A DNA stretch of 64,000 nt. Source: Suipraeoptans intestinalis (lineage in GTDB: Bacteria > Bacillota > Clostridia > Lachnospirales > Lachnospiraceae). The notes beneath the pieces were generated by a model that made no database searches, had not been told where the DNA came from, and saw only the letters and a list, made by a program, of their open reading frames with translations. The stretch covers positions 186,001-250,000 of the forward strand of contig NZ_VULY01000018.1 of assembly GCF_009696485.1 (NCBI RefSeq). Reading direction: 5' to 3'. The position numbers and the translations under genes are program-made. Of the stretch, positions 34,109 through 42,506 are shown one piece after another (position 1 is the first letter of the stretch; each line of letters opens with the position of its first letter).

Positions 34109-35398
34109 CTATGCGTTTCTTTTTTCTGCCAACGCACTTTCTCCGAATATTTTTTTATACTGTACCGCCAGATAAGCCATCATCAAAACTGCCACAACGG
34201 CTGCCGCCAGCAAAAGTCCCATCATGGTATAAATAGCATCCGTTTCCCCGATGGACTTGGTCATTGCCGATACGATGTACGGAAGAAAACAGCTCGCCAG
34301 TCCCATCCAGGTATAATAGATTCCTGTATTTCTTCCCTTGGGTCCCGGACACATTTTCTGTCTGACTCCCAGTCCCGTCTGAAGGGCTCCGCCCGCCGCA
34401 AAAAATCCCAGCAGTGCAATGGCGACATAAATCACGGTTACATTTTTTACCAGCAGTACGATCGCCAGTGCGATCGCGGTAAAAACAGAATCGATCAAAA
34501 CCACTTTCAGAGGATTCCACCTTAATTTCCCCATCATGATCGCCCAGAACACCACCGCAACAATAGACCCTACCGTATAGATGGAAGTCATTCCCGCTGC
34601 CTGCAGCTCTGTCAGACCGCAATTGGTCATTCCGAAAGCTTTTGTGTACTGCTGTGCTCCATACATAATGAACATACACAAAAATCCGTAAAACATGGTG
34701 ATAAAATTGACCAGACCGTTGGGCTTTACCAGCATGCCGGCCTTAATGGCTTCAATCTCCGCCTGTGCCGCAGTCCTAGTATTTCCATCCTGCCCTTTTA
34801 CTTTCTCTTTCATGTCATCATCATAGGCAAAGGGCGCGATCACCGCCAGGATCACGCAGATCACCGAAAAGATCAGTGGGATCCACACATTGATCTTCCA
34901 GTTCCCGGAAGCGGAAAAATGTACGGCCAAAAGCGGATAGATGATTCCCGATACCGATACAAACGCTTTGATCCCGATCAGCGCCGAACCGGCATAAGCC
35001 GGTTTTACCGCCTCCTGTACCGCCGGATACAGGGAAGCATCCCAAAAGCCCGATGTAGCCACTCCCGCCAGGAACGCGCAGATGCAGGCCACCGTAAAGC
35101 TGTGAGAAAACAACAGGCCTGCAAAGCAGATAATGTACAGCACACCGCCTGCAACCGCCATCTTTTTCCGGCCGATCTTATCAGAGATCTCTCCTCCCAG
35201 CCAGACTGTCAGAAACTTTCCGAATCCTGTCGCCGTGATCGCCAGAGATACGGCCGCTGCCCCTGCGATCTCATCGGTATAACCCCACTGTGTAAAAAAA
35301 TTCAATTTGTTTTGTGACAGGATGATTGCCTGAATCCCATGGGTAAAATATGCCATATAGACTACAGCCATGGATAAGATATACTTTTTCGCTCGCAT
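34109..35398 (-). CDS. Major facilitator superfamily transporter (YdiM/YdiN-like)
   Basis: 429 aa with 12 membrane helices. The first-loop MFS motif appears as GGEISDKIGRKKMAVAGG (~66-83). The N-terminal helix with YFTHGIQAIILSQNKLNF and a later GFFAAGGALQTGLGVRQK resemble the E. coli YdiM/YdiN carriers, which neighbour the quinate/shikimate dehydrogenase ydiB. Here too the next gene upstream is a YdiB-type dehydrogenase, 27 bases away. Uptake of a quinate- or shikimate-like acid is a reasonable but unproven role. Confidence 0.85.
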   Translation of the reverse strand: MRAKKYILSMAVVYMAYFTHGIQAIILSQNKLNFFTQWGYTDEIAGAAAVSLAITATGFGKFLTVWLGGEISDKIGRKKMAVAGGVLYIICFAGLLFSHSFTVACICAFLAGVATSGFWDASLYPAVQEAVKPAYAGSALIGIKAFVSVSGIIYPLLAVHFSASGNWKINVWIPLIFSVICVILAVIAPFAYDDDMKEKVKGQDGNTRTAAQAEIEAIKAGMLVKPNGLVNFITMFYGFLCMFIMYGAQQYTKAFGMTNCGLTELQAAGMTSIYTVGSIVAVVFWAIMMGKLRWNPLKVVLIDSVFTAIALAIVLLVKNVTVIYVAIALLGFFAAGGALQTGLGVRQKMCPGPKGRNTGIYYTWMGLASCFLPYIVSAMTKSIGETDAIYTMMGLLLAAAVVAVLMMAYLAVQYKKIFGESALAEKRNA

Positions 35399-35425
35399 AC
35401 GCTCTCTCCCTCCGTCGATCTCATT

Positions 35426-36301
35426 TTATTTGGACTGTTCTTTTTGAAACTTTACAAATTCCTCCAAGGGCATTTCTTTTCCTACAAACAACTCATAATT
35501 GACAGCTCCCTGCTGCAGGAGCATGCCTTTCCCGGATACCACGGTACAGCCGACTGCCTCTGCTTCTTTCAGCAGCCTGGTCATCTCCGGGTTGTATACC
35601 GTATCTGCCACCACCGTCTTCGGATCCAGCCAGGATGCGTCCACCAGAGTCTCATCCTCTCTGGGCTTCATTCCGATGATCGTAGCATTCACCAGTATAT
35701 CACATTCTCTCACTGCTTTCTCTAGTTTTTCTTTCTCTTCTGTTTTTTCTACCGTAACAACACAGTCCGGACAGGTTTCTTCCAATTTTTTCTTGGTTTC
35801 CAGCGCCCTCTCAAAGAATTTCCCTTCTATTTCGAAGATTTTGATCTCCTTGACTTTTTCCAGTGCAAACTGTACCTGGATTGCAGTCGCAGCGCCTCCC
35901 GCCCCTAAAACCACCGTCTTCTTTCCTGCCACCTGGCATCCGTGATTCTGAAGATTTCGGACAAATCCCACTCCGTCTGTGATATGTCCTGTAATGACTC
36001 CGTCTTCCTGCACAAAGGTATTGCATGCTCCGATGATCTTAGCTGCGTCTGACAGTCTGTCTACCAGCCTTGCTGCCACATTTTTACAGGGCATCGTAAA
36101 ATTTCCTCCCCGCATTTTCAAAAGACGGATGGTTTCAAATGCTTTTTCCATCTCCTCTTCCTTCACATCAAATGCCAGATAGGCATAGTCCAGTCCATCC
36201 TTTTCAAAGCTAAAGTTATACATGGCCGGAGATCCTGAATGTCCCACCGGCGTTCCAAATAATCCCATCAATCCTGTATGTCCGGAAATCCTTTTTTCCA
36301 T
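35426..36301 (-). CDS. Quinate/shikimate 5-dehydrogenase, YdiB/AroE family
   Basis: NAD(P)-dependent dehydrogenase of 291 aa. The substrate-binding Ser pair lies in GHSGSPAMYN (Ser22, Ser24); the catalytic Lys73 is in TMPCKNVAAR and Asp109 in HITDGVG; the dinucleotide loop VLGAGGAATAIQ is near residue 131. Overall wording (LKMRG, NATIIGMKP, SGKGMLLQQGA) is closer to YdiB than to biosynthetic AroE, which fits its place in a catabolic-looking operon. In homologues it interconverts quinate/3-dehydroquinate or shikimate/3-dehydroshikimate. Confidence 0.88.
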   Translation of the reverse strand: MEKRISGHTGLMGLFGTPVGHSGSPAMYNFSFEKDGLDYAYLAFDVKEEEMEKAFETIRLLKMRGGNFTMPCKNVAARLVDRLSDAAKIIGACNTFVQEDGVITGHITDGVGFVRNLQNHGCQVAGKKTVVLGAGGAATAIQVQFALEKVKEIKIFEIEGKFFERALETKKKLEETCPDCVVTVEKTEEKEKLEKAVRECDILVNATIIGMKPREDETLVDASWLDPKTVVADTVYNPEMTRLLKEAEAVGCTVVSGKGMLLQQGAVNYELFVGKEMPLEEFVKFQKEQSK

Positions 36302-36319
36302 TGTCTTTCTCCTTTTCTC

Positions 36320-38245
36320 CTATAGATTCATTGCCGCCTCATAAGCTTCTCTCGTAGCGTCCAGCGCTCTTCTGGCACGGACTGCATCTCCGATCACATA
36401 GCATTCACATCCCTGCTCTTCCAGCTGCTCTGCAAACGGATTGTAGTTCCTGAATCCCATGGAAAGGATCACCGAATCATAGCCTCTTTCCGCTTTCCTG
36501 ATTCCGTCGGGCGTTTCATATTCTACTCCGTCCCGGAAGAACCTGCATACCTTCGCATTGACGATCTCCCGTATTCCATACTCATCAAAATCTTTCATCA
36601 CAAACTTTCTGTGTTCGGAGATCATGTCCGCTCCCATTTTGTCCCGGAATTCTATGATGGAAACTTCATGCTGCTGTTCTCCCAGGAATGCCGCGATCTC
36701 ACAGCCTACCATACCGCCGCCTACTACCAGCACCTTTTTCCCTGCCGTCCGTTTTCCGTCCAGCAGATCGGATCCGTGGATGATAGCCGGATCTTCGATT
36801 CCTTCGATAGGCAGGATCAGCGTTTTGGCGCCTGTTGCGATGATAACGGCATCTGGTTTCTGCTCCCGGATAAACTCTGAAGTTACCTCCTGATTTTTCA
36901 GGATGCGTACTCCCGCTTTTTCACACCGGACAATGTAGCTTCTTACCATATTGGTAATGTCTCCCTTTCCCGGCGGATAAGCTGCCAGCCTCATGTTGCC
37001 TCCCAGTTTTTCCGTCTGCTCGCACAGAGTGACCTGATGTCCTCTTTCCGCCGCCACAAAAGCCGCGCACAATCCGCCTACGCCGCCTCCGATCACCAGC
37101 ACCTTCTTTGAAGTTTCTGCCTTCTGAAATCCATTTTCCTCGTGTCCTAAAAACGGGTTGGTCAGACAGCAGATGGGCTGTCCCTGATACATGTTGGCCA
37201 CACATCCCTGAAGGCATGCAATACATGGGATCATGTCATCCAGTTTCTCCTCCTGCGCCTTCCTTGGCATGTGAGGATCTGCCAGAGACTGCCGTCCAAA
37301 CGCCACCAGATCCGCTCTTCCTTCCCGGATCATCAGCTCTGCAAACTGTGGTTCTGTAAAACGCCCTACCGTAATGACCGGTATGGACACCGCCCTCTTG
37401 ATTTCAGAAACCAGATCTGCTGAAAATCCACCATGAACGGCTGTGGGCGCCCACATATATTCATCCTTGATGTGAACGGCTCTGGACACATGCAGTGCAT
37501 CCAGTCCGCAGTCCTCCAGATAGGCAGCGATCGCTGCGCTGTCATGTACATCCAGTCCTCCGGCCACCTCATCCGAACAGTTGATTCTTGCAAGAACAGC
37601 GATCCTATCTCCTACTTCTTTCCGGATTTCCTCAATGATCAGTCTTGGAAACCGCATTCGGTTCTCAAAGCTTCCTCCGAACTCATCCACTCTCTTATTG
37701 GTTCTGGGAGAAAGAAAGGAATTTACCAGATAACCGTGCGCCATATGGATCTCCACCGCATCGGCTCCTCCTTCCATGGCACGTCTTGCTGCCTGACCGT
37801 ACCCTTTTACCAGCTGGTAAACCTCCTCTGTGGGAACCTCCACCGGCATATCCTTCCCATATACAGAAGGGATCGCCGTTGCCGCCTGAATCGGAGCACC
37901 TGCATTTTTCGCATTCCCTTCCGGTCCCGCATTCTGCAGCTGCACGGAAACCTTGGCTCCTTCTGCATGACAGGCATCCGTGATTCTTCTAAGGCTTTCA
38001 ATACTGTGATCCGAATACAGACAAGGTTTCCGGGGGCCGCCTTTGGCTTTGTCGTGTACCACCGTTGCCTCTATGGTGATCAGTCCAAACTGTCCCTTTG
38101 CCCGCTCCGCATAATAAGCCTTTGACTGTTCACTCCAGGTCCCGTCCGTATTGGCAAAGTTGTTCCCCATAGGGGGAACAACAAACCTGTTCTTTACCGT
38201 CATATTTCCGATCTGAATGGGTGAAAACATTTCTTGAAACTTCAT
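36320..38245 (-). CDS. Old-yellow-enzyme type Fe-S flavin enoate reductase (FadH/BaiCD-like)
   Basis: NADH-dependent C=C reductase of 642 aa. Residues ~1-335 are the FMN-binding TIM barrel (FSPIQIGNMTVKNRFVVPPM, EIHMAHGYLVNSFLSP, RTNKRVDEFGGSFENR). A [4Fe-4S] site follows at Cys341, Cys344, Cys348 and Cys359/360. Then FAD- and NAD-binding folds (LVIGGGVGGLCAAF, VLVVGGGMVGCEIA) end the protein. This is the 2,4-dienoyl-CoA reductase/2-enoate reductase/BaiCD layout. The start MKFQEMF has GGAGG 6 bases upstream. With the flanking dehydrogenase it could reduce an unsaturated ring acid; the true substrate is unknown. Confidence 0.9.
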   Translation of the reverse strand: MKFQEMFSPIQIGNMTVKNRFVVPPMGNNFANTDGTWSEQSKAYYAERAKGQFGLITIEATVVHDKAKGGPRKPCLYSDHSIESLRRITDACHAEGAKVSVQLQNAGPEGNAKNAGAPIQAATAIPSVYGKDMPVEVPTEEVYQLVKGYGQAARRAMEGGADAVEIHMAHGYLVNSFLSPRTNKRVDEFGGSFENRMRFPRLIIEEIRKEVGDRIAVLARINCSDEVAGGLDVHDSAAIAAYLEDCGLDALHVSRAVHIKDEYMWAPTAVHGGFSADLVSEIKRAVSIPVITVGRFTEPQFAELMIREGRADLVAFGRQSLADPHMPRKAQEEKLDDMIPCIACLQGCVANMYQGQPICCLTNPFLGHEENGFQKAETSKKVLVIGGGVGGLCAAFVAAERGHQVTLCEQTEKLGGNMRLAAYPPGKGDITNMVRSYIVRCEKAGVRILKNQEVTSEFIREQKPDAVIIATGAKTLILPIEGIEDPAIIHGSDLLDGKRTAGKKVLVVGGGMVGCEIAAFLGEQQHEVSIIEFRDKMGADMISEHRKFVMKDFDEYGIREIVNAKVCRFFRDGVEYETPDGIRKAERGYDSVILSMGFRNYNPFAEQLEEQGCECYVIGDAVRARRALDATREAYEAAMNL

Positions 38246-38300
38246 ATCTATCCTCCGCTTTTGTTTGTGTTCTGTCGCATAGCCGCCCGGGTCTTGTTTC

Positions 38301-39137
38301 CTACTCCAGGATTTCTTTCCAGGCTTCTTCCAGCACTTTTTTCGTATTGTCAAACGTATATGCGGCTGCCTCCTTCAGACCTCTGCTTAAAATCTCATCG
38401 GAGATCACTTCCACTCCCACAGCTTTGGGATTGATGCCTGCTTCCTTGATCATCTTTACGAACCCTTTTGTATCTTTTACTCCTGTGCCCGGCGCCAATC
38501 TGTCATGCATGGATTCATCCCGCAGGATAGAAGCTGCATAAGGTCTTTCGTAAGCATCATTAATCTGGATGGAAATCACTTTTTCCGCAATTTCTTTTGT
38601 CAGGATATCATAAGACTGGTTTGCTCTTACCCAGTGCCAGGTGTCCAGGATCAGCATGGCGTTGTCACAGCCGGAGGCTTTTACCACTTCATACCCCTTT
38701 TTCAGATCCGGGATCCCGCTGTATGGCATGGGCTCTACTCCAATGATGTATTTTCCCGCTCTCTGGCAAAGCTCTTTTAGCTTCTGCGCCGTGTGTTCCA
38801 CGGAATAATTTTCCATCAGTCCGCAGTTGATATGGTTTACCCCAAACAGTTCACACATATGGAAACACATCTGTTCTTTGTATTTCTGTTCGTAGGAGCG
38901 CTTCTCCTCCGCCCACTGTACAATGTATTCCACCTCTGTGACCTTCATTTCATACCGGTCCAAAATGGCCAGGATATCTTCGTCGTGAAGTCCTTCGTTC
39001 AGTGCGTCTACATAGGTTTCTGCCCGAAGTCCGATTCCTTCATAGCCCGCTTCTTTCGCAGCCGCTACCCTTTCTTCAAATTTGCACTGGTCTCCCAGGG
39101 TCCAGGAACTTAATGTGATAGGATTTTGCTTTGACAT
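38301..39137 (-). CDS. Xylose-isomerase-like TIM barrel enzyme (sugar-phosphate isomerase/epimerase family)
   Basis: 278 aa, first gene of the LysR-linked operon. Metal ligands of this fold are recognisable: Glu in IIGVEPMPYSG, Asp/His in LILDTWHWVRA, Gln/Asp in SIQINDAYERP, and Glu in VGVEVISDEI. The family includes sugar epimerases, 2-keto-myo-inositol dehydratase and the 3-dehydroshikimate dehydratases AsbF and QuiC. Given the YdiB-type dehydrogenase downstream, a dehydratase or isomerase acting on 3-dehydroshikimate is an attractive guess, but sequence reading cannot settle this. Confidence 0.82.
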   Translation of the reverse strand: MSKQNPITLSSWTLGDQCKFEERVAAAKEAGYEGIGLRAETYVDALNEGLHDEDILAILDRYEMKVTEVEYIVQWAEEKRSYEQKYKEQMCFHMCELFGVNHINCGLMENYSVEHTAQKLKELCQRAGKYIIGVEPMPYSGIPDLKKGYEVVKASGCDNAMLILDTWHWVRANQSYDILTKEIAEKVISIQINDAYERPYAASILRDESMHDRLAPGTGVKDTKGFVKMIKEAGINPKAVGVEVISDEILSRGLKEAAAYTFDNTKKVLEEAWKEILE

Positions 39138-39218
39138 ACTGATAATCTCCTTCCTTCTTTACACCGGACAGATTTCGTTTCTCTGATCCGGTCTTCATCC
39201 TTTTCATTTGTTGCCTTC

Positions 39219-39247
39219 ATTATATTTGGTCGTTAAAATAAAAACAA
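39219..39247 (-). promoter_or_regulatory. Promoter of the LysR-linked operon
   Basis: Minus-strand TTGTTT (39242-39247), 17-base spacer, perfect TATAAT (39219-39224). The weak -35 box is typical of an activated promoter. Confidence 0.7.
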
Positions 39248-39257
39248 ATTGTTAATA

Positions 39258-39273
39258 CTATGCAAATCCATAG
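39258..39273. promoter_or_regulatory. LysR-type operator candidate CTATG-N6-CATAG
   Basis: Inverted repeat of 5 bp with a 6-base gap in the divergent intergenic region, centred about 54 bases upstream of the expected operon transcription start. Position and symmetry fit a LysR-type recognition site serving both the regulator and the operon. Confidence 0.55.
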
Positions 39274-39367
39274 ATTTTATTTATATGTTATGATACAATA
39301 TGAACAAATGTATAAATGAAAACTATACAAATAATCTATCATCCATATAGGAAAAGGAAGGTTTTAT

Positions 39368-40267
39368 ATGAATCTGTATCATTTGCGGTATTTTATAACA
39401 CTGGCGCATTTGGAGCACTATACACAGGCCGCCGAACGTCTTTCCATTACCCAGCCAAGTCTCAGCCATGCCATCTCTGCTCTGGAAGGAGAGCTGGGGG
39501 TAAAATTGTTTGAAAAAGACGGGCGAAACATCGTTCTCACCCGATGCGGCCGCGCTTTTCTTGCCGATGTGGAACAGGCTCTTCACATGCTGGATTCCTC
39601 TGTTAATAAGCTGCAGCTGACAGGGATTGGGGAAGGACGGATCGACCTGGTGCAGATCCGGGCCGTCAGCACCCTGATCGTCCCTGCTCTTGTAAAAGGA
39701 TTTCTGGAAAAAAGCCAGCACAATCAGGTAGATTTTCACTTTCACAGCTCCACCGGTCTGACTCCCGATATGATCCAGGGATTAAAGGACCGAAAATATG
39801 ATATTGCATTTTGCTCCTACATGGAAAACGAACCCCTGATAGATTTCGTGCCTATTGCACGCCAGGAGCTGGTTATGATCGTCCCTGAGGGACACCCTCT
39901 GGAAATCAGAGAGAGCATCGATCTGAAAGATACCCTCTCCTACACCCAGATCGGCTTTTCCAAAAGGAGCGGACTTTATCCCATCATCAAAAAGTTATTT
40001 GACAAGTGTGGAGGGCAGCCTCGTATTGCCTATACAGTGGAGGAAGATCAGTCGGTTGCCGGTCTGGTGGGCGCCGGATTCGGGATCGCCGTCGTTCCCA
40101 ATATGCCTATTCTGGACTACCTGCCGGTAAAAGCGATTCCCATTACGAAACCTTCCTGGGAAAGAATTTTTTACATGGCTACTTTAAAAAATGTATATCA
40201 TCCGCCTCTGGTCCATTCTTTTACCTCCTATGTCAAGCAGATATCAGAAGTCACCCTCTCTTCCTGA
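39368..40267 (+). CDS. LysR family transcriptional regulator
   Basis: 299 aa. The winged helix-turn-helix occupies residues 1-60 (YFITLAHLEHYTQAAERLSI, TQPSLSHAISALE, ELGVKLFEKDGRNIVLT). The rest is the periplasmic-binding-protein-like effector domain (QVDFHFHSSTGLTPDMIQGL, GAGFGIAVVPNMP), similar to CynR/CbbR-type regulators that bind small carboxylates or nitrogenous acids. The ribosome site is AGGAAGG. It is transcribed away from the five-gene operon, the standard arrangement for local control. Ligand unknown. Confidence 0.94.
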   Translation: MNLYHLRYFITLAHLEHYTQAAERLSITQPSLSHAISALEGELGVKLFEKDGRNIVLTRCGRAFLADVEQALHMLDSSVNKLQLTGIGEGRIDLVQIRAVSTLIVPALVKGFLEKSQHNQVDFHFHSSTGLTPDMIQGLKDRKYDIAFCSYMENEPLIDFVPIARQELVMIVPEGHPLEIRESIDLKDTLSYTQIGFSKRSGLYPIIKKLFDKCGGQPRIAYTVEEDQSVAGLVGAGFGIAVVPNMPILDYLPVKAIPITKPSWERIFYMATLKNVYHPPLVHSFTSYVKQISEVTLSS

Positions 40268-40281
40268 CCGGAAAAGAACAC

Positions 40282-40340
40282 AAAAAAGGAAGCGCCTCCT
40301 TCTCACCTGTTTCAGATGATTTCGCAGTGCTTCCTTTTTT
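40282..40340. terminator. Bidirectional terminator between lysR and folC
   Basis: AAAAAAGGAAGCGC and GTGCTTCCTTTTTT pair (40282-40295 with 40327-40340, one G-U), giving A-stem-T symmetry that can stop both the plus-strand regulator transcript and the minus-strand folC transcript. Confidence 0.85.
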
Positions 40341-40352
40341 CTTTTGTTTTTC

Positions 40353-41645
40353 TCATTCTTTTCTAAAGTACTTTCTGACTTCTCCCAGGTAGTACAAGGA
40401 TCCAAACACACAGAGAACTTCTGTTGCTTTTGTCTCCATGATCCCTTTTTCTACCGCCGCCAGCCAGTGCTCAAAAAACTGTGCTTTCTTTCCCTGCTTC
40501 CGGATCCACTCTGCCAGAAGCTTGCCGTCCAGCCCTCTGTTCGTCGGCACGGTCAGTGTATAAAAGCATTCTCCCATTTCCAACAGGGGAGACAGCATTT
40601 CCTGCCAGTCTTTATCTTCCAGTACTCCTACAACAAACCGGATCTTTCGCCCGGGGGCCACTCTTTTCAGGCTGTCTGCCATCGCCCTGACGCCGGCTTC
40701 GTTGTGGCTTCCGTCCAGGATCACCCAGGGATCCTCCTGTACTTTCTCAAATCTTACCCTCCAGCTTGTGCGAAGCAGCCCGGATCTTATCGTCCTTTCG
40801 GAGATTCCGGGATATTCTTCCTGTAAAAGAGACGCTGCCGCAAGTGCCAGCATAGCGTTTTCTATCTGACAGCTCCCCAGCATGGAAATCTGATAGCGCT
40901 TTCCCTCCGGCGTCTCAAAGAGCTGTCCTGTTTCTGTCTGCTCTATCCTTGTCCCTTGGGAGGACCAATACAGCTTTGCTCCTGTTTCCCGGCATCTTTC
41001 CTGTAGGACCGCCTTTGCCGCTTCCTCCTGGCAGGCGGATAAGACTCTTCCCTTTTTCTTGATGATCCCCGCCTTCACAGTAGCGATTTCCCCAATGGAT
41101 TCTCCCAGCATCTGTACATGATCTCTACTGATGGAGGTCAGAACCGCCAGTTTGGGAGTCGGGATTACGTTGGTGGCGTCTGAAGCGCCTCCCAGCCCTG
41201 TTTCCAACAATACCAGATCGCAGGCTTCCCTTTGAAACCACAAAAAAGCCGCTGCTGTATATAGTTCAAATTCTGAGGGAAATAAACCGGTTTCTCTCTT
41301 TAAGAGTTCAGACTCCCGGATCACTTCCGACAAGCAAAAGGCAAGCATTTCCGGCGTGATCTCCTTTTCTCCTATCCGGAACATTTCTTCTTTTCTACAA
41401 AGAAAAGGGGAAGTAAAGACTCCGGTCCGGATCCCGCTGTCAGTCAGGATACTGTTTAAAAATGCAATAACAGATCCTTTTCCGTTGGTTCCCGCCACAT
41501 GAACGATCTTCAGATGTTTGTGTGGATTCCCCAGTCTTTCAAGGAGCCTTTCTAGCGCTTCCAGGGAAAAAGGCTTTTTCCCCTGTGCTTTCGGCGAAAA
41601 TCCGGGAAGTTTTTCTAAATATTCTTCAACTTGTCTGGGATTCAT
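40353..41645 (-). CDS. folC: Bifunctional folylpolyglutamate synthase/dihydrofolate synthase
   Basis: Adds glutamate to dihydropteroate or folates so they are retained in the cell. The 430 aa show the Mur-ligase-type ATP loop HVAGTNGKGSVIAFL (~42-56), the family LLETGLGGASDATNV block, SISRDHVQMLGESIGEIA, and DGSHNEAG near the C-terminal domain. The start at 41645 (AAGGA upstream) lies inside the 3' end of folT, an overlap of 20 bases. With folT it forms a two-gene folate salvage operon under the riboswitch. Confidence 0.95.
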   Translation of the reverse strand: MNPRQVEEYLEKLPGFSPKAQGKKPFSLEALERLLERLGNPHKHLKIVHVAGTNGKGSVIAFLNSILTDSGIRTGVFTSPFLCRKEEMFRIGEKEITPEMLAFCLSEVIRESELLKRETGLFPSEFELYTAAAFLWFQREACDLVLLETGLGGASDATNVIPTPKLAVLTSISRDHVQMLGESIGEIATVKAGIIKKKGRVLSACQEEAAKAVLQERCRETGAKLYWSSQGTRIEQTETGQLFETPEGKRYQISMLGSCQIENAMLALAAASLLQEEYPGISERTIRSGLLRTSWRVRFEKVQEDPWVILDGSHNEAGVRAMADSLKRVAPGRKIRFVVGVLEDKDWQEMLSPLLEMGECFYTLTVPTNRGLDGKLLAEWIRKQGKKAQFFEHWLAAVEKGIMETKATEVLCVFGSLYYLGEVRKYFRKE

Positions 41646-42168
41646 TCGTCTTCCTTTCAAATCTGGAAAACATCCCTGTTTTCTCCAGAAGCTTTAACAA
41701 TGCCAGGATCATGGCGATAAAAATCGGCAATAGGATCAGTTCTTTTGTGATCCTCCCGGCTAAAATAGGTACAAATCCCTTGTGGTACAACATGGTCAGC
41801 CAATAACTGTTCAGCAGGATGCTGACGACCACTGTCCTAATCGTCATAGCCCCGGTGACCCGTAGCCAGGTTGCTTTCTTTTTGTACAAAAGCAGTCCGA
41901 AGATTACCCCGGAAATCGCCGCACTGACGGTAAAGCCCGGAAAAAAAGGACCTGTCGGCTTTAGCAGATACCCTCCCACATCTGAGAGGATCCCCACCAC
42001 CGCCGCCACCGCCGGCCCGAACATGGCGCCTGAAACAGCGATGGGCAGCACCGCAAACCGGATCTCAAGGGTGGGGGACAAGGGAATCTTGAAAAACCCC
42101 AGGATCACTGCAATTGCTGCAAGCATAGCTGCAGCGGTCAATACCTGCACATTTTTAAATTTTGACAT
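41626..42168 (-). CDS. folT: ECF folate transporter S-component FolT
   Basis: Substrate-binding membrane subunit (180 aa, about six helices) of an energy-coupling-factor transporter for folates. The N-terminal LTAAAMLAAIAVILGFFKIP and the LEIRFAVLPIAVSGAMFGP segment are typical. The energising EcfAA'T module is not in the window, as expected for group II ECF systems. The start MSKFKN is preferred (GGAGG 7 bases upstream). Expression is evidently controlled by the tetrahydrofolate riboswitch in its leader. Confidence 0.92.
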   Translation of the reverse strand: MSKFKNVQVLTAAAMLAAIAVILGFFKIPLSPTLEIRFAVLPIAVSGAMFGPAVAAVVGILSDVGGYLLKPTGPFFPGFTVSAAISGVIFGLLLYKKKATWLRVTGAMTIRTVVVSILLNSYWLTMLYHKGFVPILAGRITKELILLPIFIAMILALLKLLEKTGMFSRFERKTNESQTS

Positions 42169-42249
42169 AAACATACCTCCTTTGCAGTTCCTTCACTACA
42201 TCGGAGGCAATTCCGGCAAAGCCGGTTATCTACTATGCATCGTGACGTA
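42169..42249 (-). promoter_or_regulatory. Expression platform of the folT riboswitch
   Basis: Between aptamer and start codon lie a perfect CCGGC-TTT-GCCGG hairpin (42213-42225) and a CCTCC element (minus strand, 42203-42207) complementary to the GGAGG ribosome site at 42176-42180. No T run follows a hairpin, so translational control by masking the ribosome site is the likelier mechanism. Confidence 0.6.
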
Positions 42250-42350
42250 GCAGCGGGATGCGACTATGATACCGCAAAAGCTTTCGCCATTTTCGTCCCG
42301 GTGTCAACTCCCTGTACACCGGGCACTTAACGCATCATAATCTACTCTGC
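42250..42350 (-). ncRNA. Tetrahydrofolate (THF) riboswitch aptamer
   Basis: Read on the minus strand, the leader contains the conserved THF aptamer parts in order: GCAGAGTAGA at the 5' end, GCGTTAAGTG, a P3-type stem with CCCGGTGT and ACACCGGG arms, GGCGAAAGC, and a closing GCATCCCGCTGC that pairs back to the 5' end. TATGAT/ATCATA forms another helix. It lies directly before folT, the best-known target of this class. By family knowledge, THF binding lowers folate transport expression. Confidence 0.93.
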
Positions 42351-42376
42351 ACACTTCTTTTTTTCGTTACACCTAG

Positions 42377-42405
42377 ACAATAACAGACTTCCTCTTCTTT
42401 TTCAA
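42377..42405 (-). promoter_or_regulatory. Sigma-A promoter of folT-folC
   Basis: Minus-strand TTGAAA (42400-42405), 17-base spacer, TATTGT (42377-42382); transcription would start about 20 bases before the riboswitch aptamer. Confidence 0.7.
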
Positions 42406-42444
42406 GTCATTTATGTTTCGCTGGCTGTCATCTTTCTGTCCGTT

Positions 42445-42506
42445 GCCGAAAGAAAGGTCTCTGCCGGGATATTACGCGGTTCCACCGTATTTTCGTCTAT
42501 TTCGGC
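42445..42506 (-). other. Structured element after leuA with a T-box-like core
   Basis: GCCGAAA and TTTCGGC (ends 42506 and 42445) frame a 62-base stem-loop that includes the leuA stop codon. Inside, on the minus strand, is GGTGGAACCGCG (42475-42486), identical to the T-box antiterminator core, followed by CCCGGCAGAGACC. No specifier stem precedes it, because that region is leuA coding sequence, and no T run follows. It may be a decayed T-box or a chance hairpin. Confidence 0.4.

Noticed and set aside
38246-38353. Longer start for the enoate reductase
   Set aside because: The added Lys-rich residues overlap the end of the isomerase gene in another frame; MKFQEMF has a GGAGG site.
30926-40267. 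Genomic island or mobile element around the LysR operon
   Set aside because: No integrase, transposase, terminal repeats or tRNA junction; codon use and ribosome sites look like the neighbours.
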